NCBI GenBank assembly: GCA_013178275.1
Contig: JABLWZ010000002.1
Coordinates: forward strand, 124,001-188,000
DNA length: 64,000 bases
Direction of reading: 5' to 3'
Source: Bacillota bacterium
Lineage (GTDB): Bacteria > Bacillota > Ch66 > Ch109
Shown here one piece after another: positions 1-7,791 of the stretch. Every line of letters begins with the position of its first letter. The first letter of the stretch is position 1. The position numbers and the translations under genes are program-made. Under the pieces are notes generated by a model that saw only the letters and a list, made by a program, of their open reading frames with translations, did no database searches and was not told where the DNA came from.

Positions 1-1
1 A

Positions 2-97
2 CAGTGCAGCCAGTCTACGACTTTCTACGACGTGATAAGCGGCGGCTGGCTGAGGGGGAGGAACGATCCTCCGAAGGACGTCTGTTATGGGAGTTGA
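2..97 (+). CDS. C-terminal end of an upstream gene (partial)
   Basis: Frame 2 is open from the window edge to a TGA at 95-97 and gives about 31 residues ending in DVCYGS. It stops 18 nt before the TadE-like start at 116, and an SD-like GAGGGGGAGGG lies in the gap, so the two are probably co-transcribed. The tail has two cysteines and no recognisable motif. By position it is probably another pilus-operon subunit. The competing frame-1 ORF (4-282) runs far into the TadE gene and was rejected. Confidence 0.45.
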   Translation, partial: QCSQSTTFYDVISGGWLRGRNDPPKDVCYGS

Positions 98-115
98 TAG
101 AGAGGGGGAGGGCCA

Positions 116-520
116 TTGAAGCTCCAGGGAAAACGAGGAACGATACTGCTCGAATTTGCAATGTCAGCCATCGTCCTGATAATCCTGTTCGCGGGGATGG
201 CCAATTGCGCCCTCGTATTGGGAGAGAGGATCATAATGGAGTCTGCCATCAGGGAGGCGGGGAGGGAAGCCGCGGTGAGTGAGAGCCTTTCAAAGGGTAG
301 AAACGTAGGGGAAAACGTCCTCACCAGCGCGGGAATCAACCCTGGCCGCTATGAATTAAGCGTTTACCAGGCGGGCGACCGGCTGATCGCCGTAGATGCG
401 ACAGTAAACTCTCCGGTCCTACTCCCCTTAATCGGAGGATTGGCGGGGGGTAACTGGTCATCGTTTATCCCCTTAAGCGATACTAAATACTTTCGGTTAG
501 AAAATACGCCCAAAAGTTAG
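116..520 (+). CDS. TadE-like pseudopilin
   Basis: This 134-aa protein starts at TTG after a GAGGGGGAGGG SD. The N-terminus has a short basic leader, then G|TILLE with Glu at +5 and a hydrophobic helix of about 20 residues (AMSAIVLIILFAGMANCALV). That is the class III/TadE prepilin pattern cut by an A24 peptidase. The rest is a periplasm-type globular region (EAGREAAVSES...), as in TadE minor pilins. It is probably a minor subunit or initiation factor of the pilus built by the downstream genes. The prepilin peptidase follows 13 nt later. The motif and context support the family; the exact TadE/TadF assignment is inferred. Confidence 0.75.
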   Translation: MKLQGKRGTILLEFAMSAIVLIILFAGMANCALVLGERIIMESAIREAGREAAVSESLSKGRNVGENVLTSAGINPGRYELSVYQAGDRLIAVDATVNSPVLLPLIGGLAGGNWSSFIPLSDTKYFRLENTPKS

Positions 521-533
521 GAGGGAAGTTATA

Positions 534-1094
534 TTGGTTGATATTACCGATTTGCCGCTGATCATCGGGTGCCTGATACCCTGCATCGTGATCGCGTTCA
601 TAGACTACACCAAGTATATAATCCCGAATAAATTGACCTACCCCATGATAATCATGGGGTTGCTTTACGCAGTCTATACCGGGAATATCTCGGGAGCCTT
701 GCTGGGTGGCGGCGTATGTTTCGCTGCCTTTCTGATCATCGGGCTGTTACAGGGCGCGGGAGCAGGAGATATAAAAATGGTCACAGCCCTGGGAATCTGG
801 TTCGGGATGGAGGCGGCCCTGACAATCATCTTCGTGGCCTCGATCCTGGGGGTTGTCTGGGGGATAGCTAAAATGATCCGCACCAAGGGTAAAGGTGAAT
901 TTCTTGCGTGGACCAAGAACCTTATCGGCGGTCTGGCTCTCACACTCGGCGGAGCGAAAGGGGCGCTCAACCTGCCCAAGCTTCCCGAAGATGACGACGC
1001 GCCAGCGCCAGAAACCGCAATCCCCTTTGGAGCTTTTCTATCAGTAGCGGCAATACTGCTTTGGGTGGGGGCCAAAGGCTCCTGGCTTAATTAG
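534..1094 (+). CDS. tadV: A24 prepilin peptidase (TadV/CpaA type), copy 1
   Basis: The 186-aa integral membrane aspartyl protease starts at TTG after AGGAGGGAAGTTATA. It carries the two A24 aspartate motifs: DYTKYIIPN near residue 24 and GAGDIKMVTALG near residue 76. There are about five or six hydrophobic segments and no N-terminal methyltransferase domain, as expected for TadV/CpaA-type enzymes. It should cut Flp and TadE-type prepilins at the Gly before the hydrophobic helix. A second peptidase lies at 1996-2505, so the operon has two processing enzymes, perhaps one for Flp pilins and one for pseudopilins (inference). Confidence 0.9.
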   Translation: MVDITDLPLIIGCLIPCIVIAFIDYTKYIIPNKLTYPMIIMGLLYAVYTGNISGALLGGGVCFAAFLIIGLLQGAGAGDIKMVTALGIWFGMEAALTIIFVASILGVVWGIAKMIRTKGKGEFLAWTKNLIGGLALTLGGAKGALNLPKLPEDDDAPAPETAIPFGAFLSVAAILLWVGAKGSWLN

Positions 1095-1108
1095 AGAGGG
1101 GGATCTCA

Positions 1109-1993
1109 ATGCCTGGAATACTGTTTATAATCCTGGCCGTTTTCTCGATTCTGATCTGGATATACGATCCCGCCTCATTCTGCACCGCAGACGCCTGCCA
1201 GGAAATACCCGGGCTGCTGGAACGGTCCTGGTATCTCTGGGCCGCTTTCTATTATACCGTGGCGGCAACGCTCATCCTGGCCCTTAAAAGAAATCGGTTT
1301 ATAATGCTGTTCCTGGCGGGCGGACTGGTCTTTCACGCGGGGCTGATAGCCACCGGCTACATCCTTACCAGCTCGGTCTGCTGGCTCTGCGTGAAATTCT
1401 TCGGGTTGGAGACCTGCATAACCCTTATTTATATCATCAGACGAAAAGACTTCGGGCACATAGTAAAACTGGCCTCCGGCACACTATCGGGCGTCATGGC
1501 GGCCTTGGCCCTGGTGATTCTTCTCGTTAATCCGGCAATATCTCAGACCGAAACAATCATTCCGGTGGTAACGCTAGCGTCCGATGAAACCAAAAGCGTG
1601 TCCCTGGCCGAGATAAACCGCGAGCCATCAAAAACAGCGGAGCCCAAGGCAACCGAAAAATCCGAGCCAAAACCGGCGCCCAAAAAGTATCTTGCAGTAA
1701 CCACTCCAGACGGTAGGGCGCTCAGTCTGGACATTACCAAAAAGCCGGCGCTGGTTTATGCTAACTGGTGCCCCCACTGCGACGATGCGCTCCAGGCTAT
1801 AAAGAAGCAGCGGCCAGAGAATCGGCCTTACATGGTGATAACGTACCTGCGCGAAAATGAGACTGAAAACTCTATTAAAAAACTGGAGAAAAACGGCCTG
1901 TCAGGTGAACCATTCTACTTCCTGGAGGTGCCGCCTCCAGAGATTCAATCAGTGCCCGTCCTTTTAACCGGCAAAGGGGTCGAGGAGGCGTAA
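1109..1993 (+). CDS. VKOR/DsbB-like membrane oxidoreductase fused to a thioredoxin domain
   Basis: The 294-aa protein starts at ATG after GAGAGGGGGATCTCA. Residues 1-140 contain about four transmembrane helices with a cysteine pair at C25/C30 (FCTADAC) and a CxxC at C91/C94 (VCWLC). This resembles the loop pair plus active-site CxxC of bacterial vitamin K epoxide reductases. A Lys/Pro/Glu-rich linker (about 150-195) leads to an extracytoplasmic thioredoxin-like domain with ANWCPHC (C221/C224). VKOR-thioredoxin fusions make disulfides in exported proteins. The gene lies between two prepilin peptidases and upstream of secreted proteins with conserved Cys pairs, so those may be its substrates (inference). 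Sequence similarity to true VKOR is by pattern only. Confidence 0.65.
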   Translation: MPGILFIILAVFSILIWIYDPASFCTADACQEIPGLLERSWYLWAAFYYTVAATLILALKRNRFIMLFLAGGLVFHAGLIATGYILTSSVCWLCVKFFGLETCITLIYIIRRKDFGHIVKLASGTLSGVMAALALVILLVNPAISQTETIIPVVTLASDETKSVSLAEINREPSKTAEPKATEKSEPKPAPKKYLAVTTPDGRALSLDITKKPALVYANWCPHCDDALQAIKKQRPENRPYMVITYLRENETENSIKKLEKNGLSGEPFYFLEVPPPEIQSVPVLLTGKGVEEA

Positions 1994-1995
1994 TA

Positions 1996-2505
1996 ATGCT
2001 GCTAAAACTGTCTTTCCTTCTCGGATGCCTGATCCCATCGGCGGCAATCGCCTTCTACGACTATAAAGACTACCGAATCCCCAACAAGATAGTCCTTTTT
2101 ATGGCTATATCCGGCTGTTTGTTTGTAGTGGCGACCCACAATATCCTTTCAGGGATTTGCGGCCTTCTGGTTTTCGCGGGCTTTCATTTTATCGGGTGGC
2201 GCCTGGGGGTACATGGGGCGGGGGATGTAAAATTCGCCGCTGTCCTGGGGTTATGGTTCGGCCTGTATCCAACGCTGATGGTCCTCATACTGTCGTCATT
2301 TGCCGGGGCGGTGTGGGGGTTGGCAGCGATCATCCGGGCGGTCGGCATCGGGGGGTTAATCCGCCAGATAGTGTCAGGCGCCCGCAGTCTTATAAAACCA
2401 TCTCAAAATAATATCCCCACCCTTAAATATCAGGTCCCCCTCGGGGCATGTATGGCAGCTGCATCGTGGGCAGTATGGTTGGGGATATTGGTTTTTCAAT
2501 TATAA
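1996..2505 (+). CDS. A24 prepilin peptidase (TadV/CpaA type), copy 2
   Basis: This 169-aa membrane protease begins 3 nt after the VKOR-like gene with SD GAGGAGG. The A24 motifs are DYKDYRIPNK near residue 23 and GAGDVKFAAVLGLW near residue 75. It is clearly homologous to copy 1 but diverged across the rest, so it is not a recent duplicate. Its role would be leader-peptide cleavage of prepilins at the inner face of the membrane. It shares the operon with all other pilus genes. Which peptidase serves which pilin cannot be read from the sequence. Confidence 0.9.
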   Translation: MLLKLSFLLGCLIPSAAIAFYDYKDYRIPNKIVLFMAISGCLFVVATHNILSGICGLLVFAGFHFIGWRLGVHGAGDVKFAAVLGLWFGLYPTLMVLILSSFAGAVWGLAAIIRAVGIGGLIRQIVSGARSLIKPSQNNIPTLKYQVPLGACMAAASWAVWLGILVFQL

Positions 2506-2534
2506 GGAGGTGAATCCGGCGAAAGCCGGCGCGT
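2504..2534 (+). promoter_or_regulatory. Ribosome binding site with hairpin spacer ahead of cpaB
   Basis: A strong SD (AAGGAGGTGA) lies 24 nt before the cpaB ATG, which is too far in linear sequence. The interval holds CCGGC-GAAA-GCCGG, a perfect 5-bp stem with a GNRA tetraloop. Folding it removes 14 nt and leaves a normal gap of about 10 nt. An in-frame TGA at 2511-2513 excludes a start further upstream. Confidence 0.6.
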
Positions 2535-3428
2535 ATGAAGTTTAGAAAAGGCCGCGACTGGAAAAAGATAGCCATAAACTCACTCGCGGTAATAATTGCC
2601 CTGATCGTAGGGGTTTACGGATGGCTGTCCATCAACAAGAGGGTTGCCGAAGCCAGCAAGACCGTATCAATTCCTGTATTGGCTCGGAACATCGATCCCT
2701 ATTCAAAAATCAACCGCGAGGACCTCACCACGATCAACGTTTCAGCGTCAATTGTTGACGCTAACACTGCCGCGAACGCGGAAGAACTCGTAAACAAAGT
2801 GACAATCGCCCCAATATACAAGGACAAGCCGATTGATAAAAGGCTGCTGGTCACCCAAGATTCCTCCGCGGGGAACTACTATGTGGTAGGCGTCAACGTC
2901 GATCCCACGAGGTCTGCCGGGGTTCAGCCGGGCGACCTGGTCAACGTGTACTGGATACAACAAAGTAATACTCAAAATGGGCAGCAGCTTAATAACGTTC
3001 TCATGGCGGCGGGGGTGCGCGTCCTGAAGGTGTGCGATGACAAGGGGCAGCCTATCGACACCAAGCCTTCTGCCGGCAATACGGGTGTTCAGGGCGCGAT
3101 GTCAAGCGTGGTCGCAACCACGGCCAAGCCTCCCTCTATAGTTTATCTCGCTGTAAAACCCGAGGAGGCAAGTCGGGTGGTAGGTGGGGCGTCTCCCAAG
3201 AATGTGAATCTCGCGTTGGTCAAAATCCCCAACGCCAACAGCATTAAAAACACAACGACAACCGAAACACAAGTATTATTGCCAGAAGGGAGTGAAGTTC
3301 CGAATGGGAATACTCCAGTTGGTCAAGGCAACTCGGCCGCAACCTCAGCCGCCCCAATCACTCAAAACCGTGGAGGAAATAGCACAGAGGGCGCGGCAGG
3401 AGCTGATAAACCAGGACAAATTCCTTGA
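2535..3428 (+). CDS. cpaB: CpaB/RcpC-like pilus assembly protein with SAF domain
   Basis: The 297-aa protein has a basic N-terminus (MKFRKGRDWKK) and a single transmembrane helix at about 13-30 (INSLAVIIALIVGVYGW). An SAF-like domain follows (VSIPVLARNIDPYSKINREDL, then YKDKPIDKRLLV) and then an RcpC/CpaB core (VGVNVDPTRSAGVQPGDLVNVYWI). The last 45 residues are Ser/Thr/Gly/Asn-rich and low in complexity. CpaB proteins sit at the cell envelope in Tad assembly; here no outer-membrane secretin is expected. Its last 125 nt overlap the TadA gene in another frame. The start is discussed under the hairpin SD entry. Confidence 0.85.
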   Translation: MKFRKGRDWKKIAINSLAVIIALIVGVYGWLSINKRVAEASKTVSIPVLARNIDPYSKINREDLTTINVSASIVDANTAANAEELVNKVTIAPIYKDKPIDKRLLVTQDSSAGNYYVVGVNVDPTRSAGVQPGDLVNVYWIQQSNTQNGQQLNNVLMAAGVRVLKVCDDKGQPIDTKPSAGNTGVQGAMSSVVATTAKPPSIVYLAVKPEEASRVVGGASPKNVNLALVKIPNANSIKNTTTTETQVLLPEGSEVPNGNTPVGQGNSAATSAAPITQNRGGNSTEGAAGADKPGQIP

Positions 3429-4635
3429 TGTCCAGGAAAAATCAATAGCTGGCAATCAACAGGCTATTGAAAAAACCAAGGAAGAGATCCGGAAAGTAAT
3501 CTCTGCCCTGGACATCGAGATTGACCTATCCGTGGAAGAACTCGTCGAAAAGGTTTACAGCATGAACTGGGGCCTCAACGTGATTGAGGACGCCTACCAC
3601 GACCCGGAGGTCGATGATATTCAGATTAACGGGGACGAAAACATATTTCTAATCCGGCGCGGCGTAATGGAGCAGATGCCGGTTACTCTCCCCCCCGGCA
3701 CCTCCGAAAAGTTGGCAATTCGGCTGACGATGCATGATGCTGGCATCAGCATTGCTGAAAACTGCCGGGCGGAGACCATTCGCGAAGACGGTTCGCGCAT
3801 CATCGTGGTGGCCCCCCCGGTGGGGAGGAATTTCTACATCACCATCCGCAAGCAGGGCAACGTCGATATGTCTGTTGAGAACCTCGAAAAGATGGGAACC
3901 TTGAACCAGAAGGTATGGGAGGCGCTCGGGGTTCTAGTAAGAGGACGTTGTAATATCTTGATTTCCGGCCCGATGATGGCGGGTAAAACCAGCCTATTGA
4001 GGGAACTGGTGGGCTTCTGTAACCCCAAAAACCGGATCATGGTGGTCGGCACCAGGGGAGAGCTTCGGCTGGGCGAACGCTATCCCGACCGAAATATTGT
4101 AGAAATCGAAGCCCGTAAAGAAAAGATGACTTCACTCAAGGATCTCTTTGAGTCAGTCATTTTTAAAATGAGTGCTGCATCCATCATTTATGAAGAATTC
4201 AAGGGATTTGGTGAAACCATCGAGGCTGTCCGATCGGGCACCAAGGGACAAAAAGGCAGTATGGCCACCACCCATGCCGTATCAGCGGAAGAGGCTATTC
4301 GGAGCACCGCGATGATCATGCTGGAGGAGGGGATCAACCTCCCCCTGGACCTCGCGATGCTGAGGGTGGCCCAGGCCTACGACCTGGTGATTCAGATGTT
4401 CTACGACCAATCCGTTGGAATCAGAAAACTGGTGTCTGTAACCGAGGTGCTCAAAAACACCGATAAGGTTCAACTCAGGGAACTGATCCGGTGGGTTCCC
4501 AATGATGCCTATATGGGGGCCGGGAGCTGGGAGTTCGTCCAGATGCCCACTGACACACTGATCGAAAAAATGTACGAGTACGGTATTGAGAGAAGCGAGG
4601 TGGAACGCCTGTGGGGAATAACGCCTACATCATGA
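3304..4635 (+). CDS. tadA: TadA/CpaF pilus assembly ATPase
   Basis: This 443-aa secretion ATPase powers Tad pilus extension and probably retraction. Visible motifs are the N-terminal CpaF region (VEELVEKVYSMNWGLNVIEDAYHDPEVDDIQING), the Arg/His finger region (AIRLTMHDAGISIAENCRAETIREDG), Walker A SGPMMAGKTSL near residue 225, the Asp/Glu box region and MATTHAVSAEEAI. I chose ATG 3304 over GTG 3292 because the AAGGGAG SD ends almost on the GTG. The gene begins inside cpaB and ends 25 nt inside tadB, so all three are translationally coupled. Length is normal for the family. Confidence 0.93.
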   Translation: MGILQLVKATRPQPQPPQSLKTVEEIAQRARQELINQDKFLDVQEKSIAGNQQAIEKTKEEIRKVISALDIEIDLSVEELVEKVYSMNWGLNVIEDAYHDPEVDDIQINGDENIFLIRRGVMEQMPVTLPPGTSEKLAIRLTMHDAGISIAENCRAETIREDGSRIIVVAPPVGRNFYITIRKQGNVDMSVENLEKMGTLNQKVWEALGVLVRGRCNILISGPMMAGKTSLLRELVGFCNPKNRIMVVGTRGELRLGERYPDRNIVEIEARKEKMTSLKDLFESVIFKMSAASIIYEEFKGFGETIEAVRSGTKGQKGSMATTHAVSAEEAIRSTAMIMLEEGINLPLDLAMLRVAQAYDLVIQMFYDQSVGIRKLVSVTEVLKNTDKVQLRELIRWVPNDAYMGAGSWEFVQMPTDTLIEKMYEYGIERSEVERLWGITPTS

Positions 4636-5504
4636 TGATCTTCCTGCCAGTGGCCGTACTGGTATTCATCGCGTTAAAACAAGCGTTGACCTGGCTGCTC
4701 AACCACAACTGGAAGGAGGCCTTTAAAAAGCAGTCCCGGGCCAATGGACAATACGATCGGTGGCTGGACCTCGTGGAACGCGAACTGGCAAAGCGCTCCT
4801 TCGCGACTGGGGGGAGAGCGAACATAATATTGTTCGCCGTAATCGTCCCGATCGGATTTACTATTGGCTTCTACCTGTTTGGGAATATCCCGCTCGCTGC
4901 GCTGTGTGCCACGCTGGTATTCATGCTCGTACAAAGTATCAAGAGCAACCGGGCACACGCGAGAAAGGAAAAAGTAAGCGAGCAGCTGGCATTGGCAGTT
5001 AGGAGTTACGGCAACGAGTACATGATATCGCCCCAATGGGAAAGAGCCTTAGGGGTAATCGCCAAGCGGACACCTAATCCCCTGGGCGGCATATTCGATC
5101 GGGCGTACCGGATGATCCTGGCCAATTACGATACCGATGAGCTACTGGCCAAGATGGCTGCCGAGATTGCCCTGCCTTACGGAAATGTTTTTGTTCAGTT
5201 AATGCGACTGGGGAGGAACGGTACAGCCCACGGAGCTATATTCCTTGAACTTGCCAACCGAATAGTGACCGATAGGGAACTGGATGCTCTCGAAAAGTCG
5301 CAAAACTCCGGCGAGCGGCTGGTGGCGCTAATCATTACAATCGCACCCCTAGTCGAATACTTTATCCTTGCCTCAATATTCCCGGAGACGCGTGAATTTG
5401 TTACAGAAACCGTTGCGGGAAGGCTTGTGATGTTCATCAGTCTCATCAGCGCCATTCTATACGGAGTATTAAAACGTCTGACAGTGGGGGTGGATACTAT
5501 TTGA
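4611..5504 (+). CDS. tadB: TadB-like type II secretion F-domain platform protein
   Basis: The 297-aa membrane protein starts at GTG 4611 inside the tadA end. It has an N-terminal helix (IMMIFLPVAVLVFIALKQ), a helix pair at about 65-110 (ANIILFAVIVPIGFTIGFYLF...ALCATLVFMLV), a cytoplasmic F domain (LALAVRSYGNEYMISPQWERAL... RELDALEKSQNSGERLVALII) and C-terminal helices. TadB and TadC form the inner-membrane platform turned by TadA. The order tadA-tadB-tadC and the overlapping starts match canonical Tad loci. Confidence 0.85.
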   Translation: MGNNAYIMMIFLPVAVLVFIALKQALTWLLNHNWKEAFKKQSRANGQYDRWLDLVERELAKRSFATGGRANIILFAVIVPIGFTIGFYLFGNIPLAALCATLVFMLVQSIKSNRAHARKEKVSEQLALAVRSYGNEYMISPQWERALGVIAKRTPNPLGGIFDRAYRMILANYDTDELLAKMAAEIALPYGNVFVQLMRLGRNGTAHGAIFLELANRIVTDRELDALEKSQNSGERLVALIITIAPLVEYFILASIFPETREFVTETVAGRLVMFISLISAILYGVLKRLTVGVDTI

Positions 5505-6259
5505 CCAGCATTATAGCGGTTACGGCAAGCATTCTAATAATTTCGTTCTTGGCTGCACGAAAGCTGCTTTACCTGGTATTTAGCCTAAATAACCCGCTGA
5601 GCCTTGACAGGTTAAAGGCCGAGTTTAATTCATTGACCAGCGAAGAACGGATTCAAATAAAATCAGGACTGGCCGGCATGGTCGCCATGTTCTTTTTGGC
5701 GATGGGGTCTAAGTGGATTATCCTTGCCATGGGTCTTGGCGGCGCCACGGGGATGTTGATAGGCAAATTCATCGGCAAAATCCTGATTGAGGGGAAATTA
5801 AACGCAAAAAGGAGGGAGATCAATTTATTCTATAAGGTTGTTGACCTGTTTAAGATGTCAGGTCTATCAACCTATTATTCGCTGTCCCTGGCGAAACCAG
5901 CAGCCCCATCCCTGAAAAAGGCGGTATCTAGTTGTCTGGGTCTGTGGCCTGAGGGCCCAGAAGTAGCCTTCGAGTCCCTCCGGCGAGAGATAGCATTACC
6001 AGAGGCCGATATTCTGGCTACCATGCTTCTTGCGGCTGAAAAGGCAGGAACGAAGAATCTTGACGGAATAATTCGAGCGGAAGTACAGAATCTTGAAAGA
6101 CTGAGGGAGGCGAGAATAAGAAAGAAAATCTCCGACACGCCTATTTACTATGTAATTTATCGCATGTTGCCAATGATGGCTGTTTTCGGGTTAATCCTGG
6201 GCACCTTCCTTCTGAAGATCAACCATGGCGCACAGGGAATAGGGTTAAAATTCTTTTAG
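5501..6259 (+). CDS. tadC: TadC-like type II secretion F-domain platform protein
   Basis: The 252-aa protein starts at TTG 5501, overlapping the tadB stop by 4 nt. An N-terminal helix, a helix pair at about 60-95 (LAGMVAMFFLAMGSKWIILAMGLGG), a helical cytoplasmic domain (ILATMLLAAEKAGTKNLDGIIRAEVQNLERLREARIRKKI) and a C-terminal helix (VIYRMLPMMAVFGLILGTFLL) give the T2SF-domain layout. It is the second platform subunit with TadB. The first pilin gene follows 19 nt later with its own AGGAGG SD. Confidence 0.8.
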   Translation: MTSIIAVTASILIISFLAARKLLYLVFSLNNPLSLDRLKAEFNSLTSEERIQIKSGLAGMVAMFFLAMGSKWIILAMGLGGATGMLIGKFIGKILIEGKLNAKRREINLFYKVVDLFKMSGLSTYYSLSLAKPAAPSLKKAVSSCLGLWPEGPEVAFESLRREIALPEADILATMLLAAEKAGTKNLDGIIRAEVQNLERLREARIRKKISDTPIYYVIYRMLPMMAVFGLILGTFLLKINHGAQGIGLKFF

Positions 6260-6278
6260 GATTATAGGAGGTCTATAA

Positions 6279-6497
6279 ATGATCGCGAAGATTAACAACA
6301 AGCTTTTATGGCTCTATCTCGCTCTAAAGAGCGAGAAGGGCAATCAAGTGATGGACGGCATGGGGTATCTGATAATCTGCCTCTGTCTTGCAGGTATCGT
6401 CTATACGGCGATGAGCACCGGCGTCGATTCCGTGGTGGACACGGTTATAACGCGGTTCACTGATGCGATGGAGGGTTGGGGAGAAACTACCCCATAG
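6279..6497 (+). CDS. flp: Flp-like pilin, copy 1
   Basis: A 72-aa prepilin with SD AGGAGGTC. The leader ends in SEKG, followed by G|NQVMD and a hydrophobic helix (GYLIICLCLAGIVYTAMST), then a short polar tail ending in EGWGETTP. The +5 residue is Asp rather than the usual Glu. Size, position after tadC and the following terminator suggest this is the abundant structural pilin. A similar G|NQSLD pilin follows. Confidence 0.7.
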   Translation: MIAKINNKLLWLYLALKSEKGNQVMDGMGYLIICLCLAGIVYTAMSTGVDSVVDTVITRFTDAMEGWGETTP

Positions 6498-6515
6498 AAA
6501 CAATAACCATTGTTT

Positions 6516-6540
6516 AGAGGCGGCATTGCCGCCTCTTTTC
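6516..6540 (+). terminator. Intrinsic terminator between the two pilin genes
   Basis: A 9-bp perfect stem (AGAGGCGGC/GCCGCCTCT, loop ATT) is followed by TTTTC. It lies 18 nt after the first pilin stop and 23 nt before the second pilin start, inside an otherwise tightly packed operon. Partial termination here would raise the copy number of the first pilin relative to downstream genes. Confidence 0.8.
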
Positions 6541-6562
6541 GTTTTTATAGGAGGTGTTTTCA

Positions 6563-6748
6563 ATGAAATCAATCTTCAAGAGTTTGTTTAAAGGTGAGAG
6601 GGGCAATCAATCCCTGGATGCTTTGAGCGTGGTAACCATTGCGGTGATCATCGCGGTTATCGTCTCGGCTGCATGTGTGCCGATGCTTGTCAGCACACAC
6701 AACAAAATGGTGGAAGGGGTGCAGTCATTGAATGCGACTGGTTTCTGA
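6563..6748 (+). CDS. Flp-like pilin, copy 2
   Basis: A 61-aa prepilin. I use ATG 6563 rather than the track start, because SD AGGAGGT ends about 8 nt upstream. The leader ends GERG, then G|NQSLD and a hydrophobic helix (SVVTIAVIIAVIVSAACVPML). As in copy 1, Asp replaces Glu at +5. There is one Cys in the helix. It overlaps the next pseudopilin gene by 17 nt, so it is translationally coupled and probably made at minor-pilin levels. Confidence 0.65.
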   Translation: MKSIFKSLFKGERGNQSLDALSVVTIAVIIAVIVSAACVPMLVSTHNKMVEGVQSLNATGF

Positions 6749-7175
6749 GGAACGAGGTTCAAGCCAATCGATTGAGTTCCTGATTATCGGGATGATGTCC
6801 CTTATTATCGTCTGCCTGGCAATCAGTTACAACATCGTGCAGGTGGAGCAGCAGCAGTGTGAGCACCTCTCGAACTACTACCTGGCAAGGATGAGAGTTG
6901 AGGGGTACTTAACCAACGATGATGAGGACGAAATGATAGCCAGGTTTGCCAGCATTGGGATGCAGGTTCAGAGTATCGATGCGCCGAGGGAGTCCCTGGG
7001 AGACCCCCGCATCTTGAGGACCACTGATCCCGATGGCGAAGAGGTTTGGCTCACAATTGTGGCCGCGCCCAACGAGAACCCACTGAAAACAGGGAGTTTC
7101 ATTGGCAGCACCAGCGGTGGGACCTTAACCTTCACGGTAGGGGGGAGGGCTAAGAGTGAGAGAATCGATCCGTAA
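6732..7175 (+). CDS. TadE/TadF-like pseudopilin
   Basis: The 147-aa protein starts inside the second pilin gene. The N-terminus RGSSQSIEFLIIGMMSLIIVCLAIS has a Glu at about +6 after the Gly and a hydrophobic helix, the pattern of TadE-type prepilins. The remaining 110 residues are polar and probably extracytoplasmic, with a beta-rich end (TLTFTVGGRAKS). It overlaps the next gene by 20 nt. Exact family is inferred from motif and position. Confidence 0.6.
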   Translation: MRLVSEERGSSQSIEFLIIGMMSLIIVCLAISYNIVQVEQQQCEHLSNYYLARMRVEGYLTNDDEDEMIARFASIGMQVQSIDAPRESLGDPRILRTTDPDGEEVWLTIVAAPNENPLKTGSFIGSTSGGTLTFTVGGRAKSERIDP

Positions 7176-7770
7176 TCTGATTTTGGGGGAGAAGGGAATC
7201 TCGGGTTCGGTATTCTTCTTGATAACCTTCCAAGTGCTGTTGATTATCCTGCTGATGTCCGTGGAGATACCTCGCGTTGTGGGGAACGCGGACCTGGTGC
7301 TTAATAATGCCGTTTCAGAGGCAGTGAGAGCCTCTGCTTATCTGGTGGATGAAGAGAGCCAGGCCAACCGGGATTTTCGGATAAAGCCGGATGAAGCCCA
7401 CGAGAGGTACAGGACCATCTTGGCCAAAAACCTTAAACTATCCGATGCAACCCTACAGCCGATGAGTGGTTCGCCGCTTTCCGCGGCCCCTCATTACGTA
7501 TTTGTGGTGTTTAACGGCACCAATCCATATGTCGACGCGGGCGCCATTTACGAGGATGGCAGTTTTGTAGGTAATTTCTCCGGGGACCTCCCACAGACGT
7601 ATTCCATCAGCGATTTCGTTATCGTTGACAACAACACCTATAATAGATCCTTCGAGATATCCTCTCCATCCTGCCTCGGCCTGATAAGCATTGAGGATAA
7701 GGCGATCCTGACCAATAATACGAGCCGTTCAGTCAGGTATGCCGTAGCCGAGGTCAAAACAAGGGATTAG
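7156..7770 (+). CDS. Pseudopilin-like secreted/anchored protein
   Basis: The 204-aa protein has a short leader ending GEKG, a hydrophobic helix (VFFLITFQVLLIILLMSVEI) and a long extracytoplasmic region. The Gly is followed by ISGSVFF with no acidic residue at +5, so it may not be processed like the other pilins and may stay membrane-anchored. It is cotranscribed with the pilus genes, with overlap on both sides or short gaps. A TadF/TadG-like minor subunit is the best guess. Confidence 0.5.
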   Translation: MRESIRNLILGEKGISGSVFFLITFQVLLIILLMSVEIPRVVGNADLVLNNAVSEAVRASAYLVDEESQANRDFRIKPDEAHERYRTILAKNLKLSDATLQPMSGSPLSAAPHYVFVVFNGTNPYVDAGAIYEDGSFVGNFSGDLPQTYSISDFVIVDNNTYNRSFEISSPSCLGLISIEDKAILTNNTSRSVRYAVAEVKTRD

Positions 7771-7791
7771 ACCCAGAAAGGGATAATAGGT

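Noticed and set aside
4-282. 92-aa ORF at the window start
   Set aside because: It runs into the TadE-like gene in another frame; frame 2 offers a better C-terminal end for the upstream gene and a sensible operon spacing.
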